Source: Piper betle
Taxonomy: Eukaryota; Streptophyta; Magnoliopsida; Piperales; Piperaceae
Direction: 5' to 3'
Length of the DNA stretch: 64,000 bases
NCBI GenBank assembly: GCA_033002965.1
Contig: JAURVB010009788.1
Coordinates: 1 to 64,000, forward strand
Shown: positions 1 to 10,825 of the stretch, one piece after another
How the letters are laid out: every line of letters starts with the position of its first letter
Position numbering within the stretch: the stretch's first letter is position 1
The notes under the pieces: generated by a model
Told to the model about the DNA's origin: nothing
The model's input: the letters and a program-made list of their open reading frames with translations, nothing else
The model's database searches: none
Program-made: the position numbers and the translations under genes

Positions 1-620
1 TAAAATAAAATAGCGGATTCATGGCTCATAATTCCACACTTTTTTCATTGAATTCCACGCTTTAATTTATGGCTCATAACCCTTAACTTTAGTAAATCAA
101 TTTAATTTAGCCAACTTTATATAATAACATATGATACAATTCCTGATTCATGTATATATTTATGTCCAATTTCCAACAGAAGGATGTTTAAGGAAGAAGT
201 GAAAAAGTGAGGAATTATAAAAGGGTGTAGGAGGTTGATCTAGACTTCCTTTTTTTAGCCTTAGTCAATCTCTCCTCTTCCTGGCGCCTCTCTTTTCCCT
301 CTCCTCCCATTATTCTCTTTTACTCAAGATTTGTGCATGTGGATCAAGAATTGGACGGGTTTTCTACCCAAATTCATCGAAGAAAAGGTTAATTAGCACT
401 ATAAATTAAAATAAGTTAATCATGTAGATCATATATAAATATCATCATTTTGATGTTACATGATATGATGATCAAGCTACATTTGATTTATGTTTAGAAT
501 TCATGTTTCTTTTCATGTTTATGATTAGAAGCAACTGTTATAGCCATTAAATTTAGTTCAATATTGTAATTGAGGATTAGACAAGTTGTTTATACATTTA
601 TTATATAACTTGTATGAAGT
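1..620. other. Unassigned AT-rich sequence with a pyrimidine-rich patch
   Basis: No coding sequence is supported. A pyrimidine-rich stretch at about 245-330 followed by a less AT-rich patch to about 390 resembles a plant 5' leader or the 5' part of a decayed LTR, but I find no partner copy in this window. The rest is AT-rich. It ends where the inverted gypsy LTR begins at 621. Confidence 0.3.
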
Positions 621-2866
621 TGTAACACCGTGATTTCGGTTCACCAAAGAACCGAATCATAAATGTTATGATCGAGTCAAGTCATGTTTAAAATTGTTGG
701 TTGGTAAGACTCCATCGATAAAATAGATCGAAACAACCCACTTGGTGTTATGAGAATGGAAGACATTGTTAAATATCCATCAAAATATGTCAAATATAAT
801 TAAAAGTAAGAAGGAAAATAACTGTGTGGAGCTCGAGTGTGTGTAGTGTTTATTTGTCCTACCACCAAAGTCGACTCAAGATTGTAAAAACCTACATATA
901 TAATATGAAAAACGTCGGTAACAAATATTATTGGTCCAAAAAATAATTATTACAAACTAGTAAATGAGTATTCCATTACCCACAGCAACTTATAAAATTT
1001 CAGAATTGTCTCACATTGGGCGGCAAGCAAACATACTCAAACAAGTGTCGGTGTGCATGTACAAGTAATATTCATATTCATAAGTACAATGCTTATGCTC
1101 TCACATTCTTCATATTACACCTACTACGATACTCAAGTAGGAAAAGGTCTAGTTATGTAAGTGCCACAAATTCTGAAAATGTGCTGTGTTATGTAGTACC
1201 CTCATACATTGCACTACCCTAGGGTTTGAAAAAGTACTAATGCGGTCTATACATATCTTCATATAGCTCATTTTCTTATTTGTAAAATTTGTAAAAATAC
1301 GTGTACTTGTATAATAAGTTTAGGGAAGAGGCTTGTATCATATATTTATGGAGCTTTAGTTTGAAAACCAATAAGGAATCTCATCCTTGTAGTTTATTAA
1401 ACATGTGTAGAAAACAAGGCTAAATGGCCTGACATCGGAGGGATCCGATAAAACGCCGCTGATGCTATCCTATGTCTAAAATATGATTAAACTCGACATG
1501 CATGGAGACAAGTAGAGATCAAGAAAAGGGAGAGTCGTAAGGCCTTATGGTCTAATCTCCAAGCGCATCGACACATCTATGACAGAGCTACAACTTCGTA
1601 ACCTACATCGAAACCCACTATTAAGTAAAATACCGATATTTTTATATGATGCATACTCATAGTGTATGCTCATATCATCAATACCTCGTAATAAAAAAAA
1701 TAGTGCTAACAAACCTATAACTAAATACATGGTACATTAATCGAGACAAAAATACATAAATAAATGACTAATATTAAGTAATCATGAAGAATATTAATAT
1801 AAATATCAAATATACAAACTTACAACTAAATACGTATAAATAATAACATGAGTAAGAAAATAATTAATAATCAATTAATTAATTATATAAAATAAGATAA
1901 ACATGAACAAAAATAATATCTATGAATAAATACGTTATAAATAACAATAATTAGTAACATAATCATTCATCATAATCAAGAAATTATAAATAACAAGAAA
2001 TGAATAATCAAGAATAAATAAATAAATAATTAAATAAATAAAATAATTAAATAAATACAAATAATTAATAAATAAAAAAATACTCATTGCATCCAAACTT
2101 GCTAAATAATGTTAATTTGTATGTGAAATAATCTAGGGAGTCTCAAATTACCGAAATCAGGATGAAAATGAGCTGAATTGAATTGAATTGAGCTAAACCG
2201 AACTGAGTTAGGCCGAGTTAACTTGGTTTGGGTTAAATAACTGCTAGGCTGGGTCAGTTGAGCTGGCCTGGTTGATGGACACGAACATGGGATTAGACTG
2301 GCAGACTCGGGCACGATGAAGTGGATGAGAACAAGGGTAGCAGACGCAAACATGAGCAAATGGGCCGGACAAGGCGGCCAGTGCCCATCATTGGAAAATG
2401 CCAACGGCAGTGTGCCTGGGGTCACTGCCAGTCGAGAACGATGCCCCATGCGATGAGGAGCATGATGGTGGTGGCGATCAGTGGAGTTCGGCGAGTGGTT
2501 GGCAGGAAAAGGGCTTGAAAGGGGATGTATCGCCATCGGATGAGGCAACGTCGCTGGCGGCGTTCATGGCCACAACAGAGGTCGCTATTACGTCTCAAAG
2601 GGAAGATCTCGGCGAGGGGAAGCTGCTGGCATGGTCGGCTTCTCCAGAGGACACTTGCCGGTGCTAGAAATAGGCCTGAAAGAGTAGCGGTGGCGATAGA
2701 AAATGACTCCAAAAACACCGTCTCTGTCGGCGACTGTGGTGGGGTTGATGGCAATAATGGGTACGAATGGAAAGCCGGCCACGAGTCAATCCTGGTGATG
2801 TCAGTTCGGTGGCCGGGGAGATAGAGACTCGTTGGTGGTGAGCCAAAGTGGTGGCAGCGCTAAAGG
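621..2866 (-). mobile_element. Gypsy (Tekay/Del-like) LTR, minus orientation, left arm of an inverted pair
   Basis: The left edge reads TGTAACACC, the reverse complement of an LTR 3' end (GGTGTTACA). About 621-1750 is the reverse complement of about 4780-5884, with shared landmarks such as agggaagaggcttg near 1323 and its complement near 5170. The same LTR segment recurs at 44146 onward, 55099 onward and 60260 onward. The GC-richer part (about 2200-2860) has scattered short open frames on both strands but no recognisable domain. It resembles the GC-rich middle of the other LTRs. The right edge is inferred from where the plus-orientation LTR seems to start, so the 2866 boundary is soft. Confidence 0.55.
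1990..2090. repeat. AAAT-rich low-complexity tract
   Basis: Irregular runs of aaat/aaata units. The mirror-image tract (TTTA-rich) lies at 4280-4760 in the opposite arm, as expected for two LTR copies in inverted orientation. Confidence 0.7.
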
Positions 2867-5800
2867 TGTAAACTTTGAAATCATGGAAAGTCTATGGAAA
2901 AATAACATGGTGAAGCCATGGATGACGTGGATGGCTCAGATCATGCCACATGGCACGATCTGTAAGGTGATGCTAAGGGTTGGTTTGGTGGTGCCAGTCC
3001 GGTGGTCGGTCGCCTATTTGGATGCGGCATGCTCAACTTTTTCATGTTTGGTTCAATCTAATCGTGGGTAGTTAAATGTTACGACCGTGTCCCTCGCATG
3101 TCTTTTGTGTGTTTGCCATGTGTTTGATAACCTTTTGGACCGTCCTAATCTCTTTTGGGACCTATAGTGCAATTCCCAAGATGGGCCCAATCGCTTTAGG
3201 GTAAAAACCCTAAGTTTTGGGTTTTGAAATAACCCAACCAATGTCTTTTTAGCTAACCTAACCCATACATCTTTATCTATCCAACCCATACCTCTATAGG
3301 TATGACACTCATACCTCTATGACATCACCAAACCAACCCATACCACCTTATCCAATCCATACCTTTTAGGTATGGGACCCATACCTATGACATCACTAAA
3401 CCAACTACCCTTTTTTTATAAAATCCACCCCTTCCCTCACCGTTTCACCATTTCTCCTTCCCTCCTCACCTCCAACCACTTTCTTCTACTCTCCTTGGCC
3501 TTCTTCTTCCTCCTTGGAGCTCCAAGCAACCCCCCTCTACGTTCTAGCATCCTAGGGTGGTAGGTTTTGAGGTTGGATGCCTCAAAAAACCTCCCTTTGG
3601 TCTTCACTTGTTAGCCTCAGGTTTGGGCTGTCTTTGTTGATTGTTGATTGATGTGTATCACTTGTATACTTCTATGAATTTATTTTTAGGACATTTTCAT
3701 CATATACATCTGAATGTTAGGAGAATTTTGAGTACATATTCATCTCATTTGGATATGTAAATAAATAGATAAGATTTTTATAATGCATGTAGGTCACTAA
3801 TATCCACGGTTTCAACATAAAAATTATATCTTGGCATTCTGATGTTCTATTTGCACGATTCTAATTTTTTTACCTGTCATGCCCTAGAATTTGCATGTAC
3901 GAGGGTCCAATGTGAGGAAAGGTGCCGACTTGGAACGTTATAGGGATATAAGTGCTCCTTTCTCCAATTTTTACTCTCTGACCTTGTAAGATTTGTTGAT
4001 GCACAAATGCCAAATTTTTCATGGTAATTTTAGGAGTTCTTGGAAAAATTTTAATCCTAATATAATTACTAAAAAATCATGAATATCACCTTTAAGTACG
4101 CATTGTATTTCCTTTGTGTTTATGACTGTGAGCATGCTAGGCTTGTCTAGATTGTTGGACATGGACACAGACTCGGACAGGTGGACTCGGCTCATTTTCA
4201 GCCGTTTTTTGACTGTTTTTGTTCATTCGACAACCCCTATAGTAGTTTAGATGCATATTCACACGATTTAGTATATTTAAATATTATTATTTATTTATTT
4301 ATTATTATTATTTTGTTATTCGTGTATTTATTGATTGTAATGCATGTTTATATGATTATTTATTATTAATAATGATATATTTACTTCTTATTATTAGTCT
4401 TATTATGTTTACTAAATTGTATTTATTTATTTATTTATTTATCTATTTGTCTGTTCGCGTGTATGTTATAATTTATTTGTATTTAATTATATATTCTTGT
4501 ATTGTATAACTATGATATTATTAATATTCATGATTAATGAGTATTAACTATTTATTTATTTATATGTTTACTAACAGGAGTATATGTTGATATTACTCAT
4601 GTTTACTTGTGTATTTATATAGTATAATTATATTATTATTTTATGACTAGAATATTATTTATGTCCGATGTATTTTTATTTATATAATTATCTATGAGTG
4701 TATTTCTTTGCTTATTTATTTATTTATTATTTATTATTTATTATTTATTATTATTATATCTTGATTTATGTGCCATGTTTTTAGTTATAGGTTTGTTAGC
4801 ACTGATTTCTTTATTATGATATATTGATGATATGAGCACATATTACGAGCATACATTATATAGAGATATCGGTATTTTACTTAGCAGTGGGTTTTAATGT
4901 ACGTTATGAAGTTCGAACTCACTGTAGATGTGTTGATGCGTTTGGAGCTTGGACCATAGGTCCGTAGGACTCTCCCTTTGCTTGGACTCTGCTTGACTCC
5001 GTGCATGTTGAGTTTAATCGTGGTTTGGATGTAAGACGATATTGATGGTATTTTATCAAATCCCTCCAATGTCGGGCCATTTAGCTGCATTTTTTATACA
5101 TGTTTAATAAAACTACAATGATGAGATCCTTTGTTGGTTTTTGAACTAAAGTTCTAGAAATATATGATACAAGCCTCTTACCTACACCTATTATATTGGT
5201 ACACATATTTTTACAGATTTCATGAATAAGAGAGTGAGCGGTATAGAGATATGTATAGATCACACTAGTACTCCTTCAAACCCTAAGGTAGTGCGGTGTA
5301 TGAGCGTACTGCGTAACGCAACATATTTCTGAAATTTGTGGTACGAACTTAATCGTTCCTTTTGCCACTTGAGTACCGTGATGGGTGTAATATGGAGGAT
5401 GTGAGGGCATAAGAGTTGTATGTATGAATATGAATATTAGCCATGTATACACCCCGACACTTGTTTAAGTATGTTTGCTTACCACCCAGTGTGAGGCAAT
5501 TCTGAAATTTCATAAGTTTTCGTGGGTAATGGAATACCTATTTGCCAGTTTGTACTAGTTATTTTTTAGACAAGAAACACTTGTTATTGACGTTTTTTAT
5601 ATAATATATGCAGGTCTTGCAAATCTTGAGTTGACTTTGGTGGGAGGATAGATAAATGCTACATACACTTAAGCTCAGTGCAATTATTTACTTTCTTACT
5701 TTTACTTATATTCTATGTGTTTTGATGTGTATTTAACAATGTCTTCCATTCTCATGACACTAAGAAGGTTGTTTTGATCTATTTTATCGATTGAGTCTTA

Positions 5801-5884
5801 CCAACCAACAACTTTAAACATGACTTCGACTCGATCAAACACTTTTTATTCGGTTCTTAGGTAAACTAAAATCAGGGTGTTACA
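2867..5884 (+). mobile_element. Gypsy (Tekay/Del-like) LTR, plus orientation, right arm of an inverted pair
   Basis: The segment ends with GGTGTTACA at 5884 and probably begins near TGTAAACTTT at 2867, matching the TGTAAAACCC start seen at the minus-orientation LTR ending at 49653. Its 3060-3620 part is colinear with the minus strand of about 49470-48930: the 'accctaagttttgggtt' block, the repeated 'cataccttttaggtatg' blocks, the 'ctccttggagctcc' block and 'gaggttggatgcctc'. Its 3930-4140 part matches minus 48590-48390. Short open frames here are chance or LTR leader. No primer-binding site follows 5884, so it is a solo or truncated LTR, not the 5' LTR of an intact element. Confidence 0.65.
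4283..4760. repeat. TTTA/TTAT low-complexity tracts in the LTR
   Basis: Irregular runs of tttattta and ttatta units at about 4283-4450 and 4710-4760 inside the plus-orientation LTR. They are the counterpart of the AAAT-rich tract of the opposite arm. Confidence 0.7.
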
Positions 5885-8089
5885 CCCGAACAGTGTCGTT
5901 AGGTTCAAAGTCGCTGCTGTTGCACTAGTCATGCATACAGACCCATCGGGCCCATTTCTCCAGATTGGGTTTGAGTTTTGCTAAATGTGTCTACGCTGTC
6001 CGGTTTGTGTCTAGCTTTTGCCTTTGGCACAACCCATTCCGCACCTGTCTGGCTTACTTTGTTTCATACCAGACATTGTGTATACCATCTTGTTCAGACG
6101 CCTAACTTGACCCAGGCCAACTTTATTAATGACCTGAACCGACCTAAAGCTGGTCTAGTTTGACCCTCTTCATTCTGGAAATTATTTAGTTGTCTTCATG
6201 TGCTCCGATTGGCATGAAACTTAGTACCCCATTGTTTTTCAATGTTTTAGACGCATTGGAGAGGTTTACTCTATTATTTGAAGACTAGAAGAAGCATATC
6301 CAGGCTATTCAAATTTGAGCATGTATTTCGAGGAGGTGAAGAAACTCACTATTAGTGTAAATTGTAAAAACCAAGTAAAATAGTAAATTTGTGGGACAAA
6401 CCCATCGTGGATTAACGTAGATATTTGCATTGAACCCTAAGGAACCACATAAAAAATTGACTCATGTCTTTAGTTTTCTGTATTTTCACTTTCAGCACGA
6501 CTTATTTTGGGAAGGGCACTTCAATCCTTTGAACCCTTTGCACCAAACATAACCCCTTAGGCACAGACAAAACTAGGCAGAAACAATTTATGATTATGAT
6601 ATGTTGCTTGCTACCGTTGAGTTTTTTGGGCATGCTTGGTGCCGTTGAGTTTTCTAGCATAATATATTATGATTATGATATGTGGTTGGTGAGTGGTTCT
6701 CACCTATGCTTGATGTTCAAGATTATCCTCAATGGTACTAGGGTACCTATGAGCCAATTTAATATTTCTAATGGTTGTTTTTAGACCAGTAATTAAATTT
6801 GTTTGATTTTTGACATTTTTCTTATATATATGTAGATATGTTTCCCCTTAGAGTTGTCCAACATTGGTGGAATAATCGAGTGGCATATGATGAGGGTACT
6901 AACAACTCATTTATATGTTGTAATTGCTTTATGATGTGTTTTGGTTATGTATCATTGGGGAAATGTAATTTAAATTTGATATAATCCCAAGTGGGCTCGA
7001 ACCTATGATATAAAATATGTTTAAGTGATGGTTTAGATTTTGATTGACATGTTGTGTGTCAGATGCTATTTTATTTAACTAACCATCAGTATAGGGGACT
7101 CAACTTTGGGACTATTAACTAATGATCTTCCAGAGAGTTTTGCTTAATCCCCAGAGTCCCAGAACTGATGATTGGAGCATAACAAGCTTACACTAAATGT
7201 ATTTGGTTGCAGCTATATTTTCTGTTCTAGAGTAACGTGGAGTCGAGGAAAATATAGTTCACAGTGCAAGATGAATCCATGTAAAGATAAGATATTTAGA
7301 TATGAGCCCCTAGCACTTGAAGAATGCCTTGTGATAGTAGTTATTTGTGTTATGTTTGAGGTATATGGAATTGTTAATCATGACCCATATGACTCTATCT
7401 CAAATGTGCCTAGCATCATGTAATAAATTATCTAATTCAAAGATCGAATAATGTGTAAGAATTGACTTATGAATAATATTAAGCATTCATAGTAGTATGC
7501 ATTCCTTAAAGCTCAACTTCTTAGTTGTAGTGGGGACGCGTCTCACATGCAACTCAGAGTGCTCTTTATGCATTTTAAAGTCACCCTTTTAGTTGTCATG
7601 GAGGTAGCGTAACTTGAAGTGCTCATAGTAGGAGCCTTTAAGTTAAGAATACTCCAGTAGTGGTATGTCAACATGTATCGCATAGTAGCTCTTAAGGTCA
7701 TTTTAAGCCTTCTTGAGGGTTGAGATTTGCTTCCCCTTTGTTAGTCTGAATTAGTAGTCCAAAAGAACTTGAAAAGGGATTACTTCCTCACTTTTCATTT
7801 CCCATAGAGAAAGCATATTTAAATCTTTTTGGGGCTAGTTAGGGATATAAAGTAAACACGTGAGAGCTCCCCCTTTAACCAAAAACAAAACCAAGTATTC
7901 AATCACAGGACTACCTTCAAGAATCAATTCAATTTAGGAGAGATTAGCCGAAGAACTTATATTCCACCTTTAACATCTTCCATTGCAACAGATGAAAGGA
8001 ATGCATTTAGTAGAATACACCAACGAATATTTTTTTTAAATTATAACATAATGGTTTGGTCCATGCTCTAATCGAATTGGGGTGTTACA
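5885..8089 (+). mobile_element. Probable decayed gypsy LTR, plus orientation
   Basis: The right end reads CGAATTGGGGTGTTACA at 8089, the same 3' terminus type as the other Tekay-like LTRs here (minus strand at 55099: GAATTGGGGTGTTAT). The left part (5900-6250) is less AT-rich and carries an LTR-like passage. The middle has only short frames with no domain similarity that I recognise. No left terminus was found, so it may be a truncated LTR or two juxtaposed fragments. No gene is supported. Confidence 0.35.
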
Positions 8090-8979
8090 GATTTAGCTAA
8101 ATTAGAAAAAAATAATATGATCAAATAACTTTCATTACTTGACTCAAAGTGTCAAGCATAAAATCTGTAGGTAAGGAATTATCCATGGAGGCTAGCTCAG
8201 GAATCCATAGAGTAGAGTCAACTCAGAGAATTTTTAGAGTCAAAATGGAATTTTAAAACTATATTTTCCCTTTATAATGCATTACGTATATACCATTTTT
8301 TAATGTAAAGTTAATCACTTACAATTATTCTAAAATTTATGTCATTCATGCTAACTAAAGGAGTGCTAAAAAAACAATAATGTCACTGAAGGAACATATT
8401 TCATAATGATCAGAACAAGATCTGCATTGTTCACTAGAATTAGGCTTTGCTTATACAACCTTGACCTCCAAACAACCCTTGTATTATACTTTCTACACTA
8501 AAGTTTCAACCGTGTACTCCCGAATGGAGAGTCAAGCCTAAATATGGGATGAAAGCTGCTAATTTTGGGAGAGAGTAAATCAAGATTACAAATCAGACAA
8601 ATTAGATCCTCACAAATCCTGAGCACTCTTAAGTAAATCGAAGTTGGGCAACATGTCACAATGGTAATAGTCACACAAAACAACCAATAAAACAGTTTAA
8701 ATTAAATAAAGACTTATGTTGTGGCAAACTTGTCAAATTATATAAGAGTTCTTAAGTAATTTAAAACTTATTTAGTACTCTAAAACAATCAAGTCAAACA
8801 TAAGAGTTATAAGTAACTGTGTAATCAAGATAATAACAATTAAGTAAAATACACAAGAGAAAAAGATAGTGAAAATGATGCACAAGGTAAAAGGATTTTT
8901 ATGGTGGTTCAAAATTCTTACTCCTATCCATTTTTTGTCCAAAGGAATGATAAGTCTTTACTTGCTCCACTATGGTACC
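8090..8979. other. AT-rich flank, probably a copia-like LTR fragment (left part)
   Basis: No coding evidence. The phrase 'aaggatttttatggtggttc' near 8888 resembles the 'aaggattttttaagaggttt' phrase shared by the copia LTRs at 18420, 23022 and 36897. It is interrupted at 8980 by the solo LTR and resumes at 10395. Confidence 0.35.
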
Positions 8980-9289
8980 TGTAACGACCCGCCATTTTTT
9001 CACCATGCTATGGGCCCAGCTGGCTAGGTGTTACTCAAAATTAAACCAAACCAACCCTGTAACGACCAGCCCTAACCGGTCCGGGCGTTACTCCACAATC
9101 TTGGATCGTTTCCCAAAGCCACATGTATAACACAAGAAAATAAAAGGAAGTCCAATTTATTATCCATTCTCCTACCCTAAGTTCGTTAAAGAACCACCAA
9201 CCATACTTGTAATTTTCCTTAGGTGAGCTGAAATCAATCAATCTTGATTAGCCTACATACCCATGTCGGGATCAAGCTCAATGTAGTTC

Positions 9290-9408
9290 TACAGGCTCTC
9301 AGTTCATTCTGAGATTAAAAGTTTGTCTCCCAGTTCATTCTGAGATTAGGTGGTCTCCCAGTTCATTCTGAGATTAGGTGGTCTCCCAAGTCATTCTGAG
9401 ATTAGTCA
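9290..9408. repeat. 28-bp tandem repeat with hairpin core, about 4 copies
   Basis: Units contain 'cagttcattctgagatta'. The first unit carries a perfect 6-bp inverted repeat, TCTCAG (9297-9302) and CTGAGA (9309-9314), around a 6-nt spacer. Later units read TCCCAG, with one mismatch in the stem. The array lies directly before the 33-bp array, which shares the 'cattctga' core. Confidence 0.8.
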
Positions 9409-9410
9409 TT

Positions 9411-9850
9411 ATTGGATGTCAGGTCCATTCTGACATATCCATTATTGGCTGTCAGGTCCATTCTGACATTTCTATTTTTAGCTGTTAGGTCCATTCTGAC
9501 ATATCCATTATTGGCTGTCAGGTCCATTCTGACATATCCATTTTTGGCTGGACCTGATGGCTGTCAGGTCCATTCTAACATGTTCATTATTGGCTGTCAG
9601 GTCCATTCTGACATGTCCATTTTTGGCTGTCAGGTCCATTCTGACATGTCCATTTTTGGCTGTCAGGTCCATTCTGACATGTCCATTATTGGCTGTCAGG
9701 TCCATTCTGACATGTCCATTTTTGGCTGTCAGGTCCATTCTGACATGTCCATTTTTGGCTGTCAGGTCCATTCTGACATGTCCATTTTTAGCTGTCAGGT
9801 CCATTCTAACATGTCCATTTTTGACTGTCAGGTCCATTCTGACATATCTA
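9411..9850. repeat. 33-bp minisatellite, 13 copies
   Basis: The unit core 'ctgtcaggtccattctgaca' recurs with 33-bp spacing. The 'gtcagg' sites lie at about 9418, 9451, 9484, 9517, 9563, 9596, 9629, 9662, 9695, 9728, 9761, 9794 and 9827. The only irregular step (46 bp) contains a 13-bp insertion that creates the palindrome GGACCTGA-n6-TCAGGTCC. Each standard unit holds the inverted repeat TGTCAG-n7-CTGACA. As 33 is divisible by 3, several frames stay open on both strands, giving spurious repetitive ORFs. Confidence 0.9.
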
Positions 9851-10110
9851 TTAACAAAACACAAAACAAACACCCGACCCCAAAGACTCGCAGCAGTTCA
9901 TACCAAGCAGTCGACAGGAAACCCATGCATAAGACGCTAGGGATTTAGCAACTTAACAAAGGCGTCTCCAACAAAACTTTGCATGCAAGAATCCAAATGG
10001 AAACAAATAAGATGAGGGATGAAATACTCACACAGTAATGGGGAGGTCATCTGGGACAGAGATGAGGGATGAAATACTCCCTCCTCCTGCATATATATAT
10101 ACTTCAACCA

Positions 10111-10265
10111 TTCCCTCCATTAAATTCTCATACCCCATCATCCATTGGTATTTTCTAGTTTCAACGAGCCCCTTCATTAAATTCTCACACCCATCATCCA
10201 TTGGTATTTCCTAGGTTCAACGAGCCCCTTCATTAAATTCTCACACCCCATCATCCATTCATGAA
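10111..10265. repeat. 56-57-bp tandem repeat, about 3 copies
   Basis: The phrase 'cattaaattctca' recurs at 10118, 10175 and 10231, followed each time by 'catcatccatt'. It lies within the solo LTR. Confidence 0.8.
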
Positions 10266-10394
10266 TAGGTATTTTTTAGGTGACCTTAAGTCGAACTATG
10301 ACCGGTCGATTTGATAACTAACCATATCGGTTCATCTATATTTATTTCATAATATTTAGGTTCGAGTCTTGTAATAAAAATCATGGTTTTTACA

Positions 10395-10825
10395 GGACCA
10401 ACTTGTATATTTACAAGCAATCTACTAACTTTCCCTCACCGGCTCTCATCTAGAGCCAAAGAAGCTTCTAGCACTCTTAACACCCTATGAACTTACAACC
10501 ATATCGAATAAGGCCTATTGCTCTTCTAAGTCATACCCATGAGTCAAAGAGCCTACTCCTTCACAAGTACACACTTTGGACCAAGGAACAATCTAACTCC
10601 ACACTTCAGAAGTTTACAAACAAGCTCAAAACCTTGAGTTAAACCTCATAAATGCATATTTACTAAGATCTTTTACAAACTCTCTTTTTTGTGAAAATAG
10701 AGGAACAAGTTGGAGTTTGCAAGTAATTTAATCACAATAGAATCTGAAAGCTACAAATCTTAAGAGATTCTCAAAATGCACTCCCTAAAGCCATATTTAT
10801 AATCTATAAAGTCCTAACCAAGAAA
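10395..10825. other. AT-rich flank, right part of the interrupted copia-like fragment
   Basis: Continuation of the 8090-8979 sequence after the solo LTR. It is rich in short 'aagtcctaacc'/'ctcaaaatgc'-type phrases typical of decayed copia LTRs. No ORF or RNA gene is seen. Confidence 0.3.

Larger units (their letters stand above)
8980..10394 (-). mobile_element. Solo LTR of 1,415 bp containing minisatellites
   Basis: Plus-strand ends are TGTAACGACCC (8980) and GGTTTTTACA (10394), so the element is in minus orientation with TG/CA termini. The flanking pentamers are GTACC (8975-8979) and GGACC (10395-10399), a target-site duplication with one mismatch. There is no internal coding region, primer site or second LTR, which fits a solo LTR left by recombination. 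The terminal motif recurs at 9059 (TGTAACGACCAG), 79 bp inside the left edge, so that edge is partly duplicated. Three tandem arrays occupy its middle and right side. Confidence 0.7.

Noticed and set aside
2102..2846. Cluster of overlapping ORFs up to 148 aa
   Set aside because: All frames overlap in the GC-richer part of an LTR, with no conserved protein signature.
9411..9850. CRISPR-like regular repeats
   Set aside because: The units are directly tandem with no unique spacers, inside a plant solo LTR.
9412..9948. 178-aa and 121/127-aa repetitive ORFs on both strands
   Set aside because: They are translations of a 33-bp minisatellite whose length is a multiple of three, so several frames stay open. 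No domain or start context.
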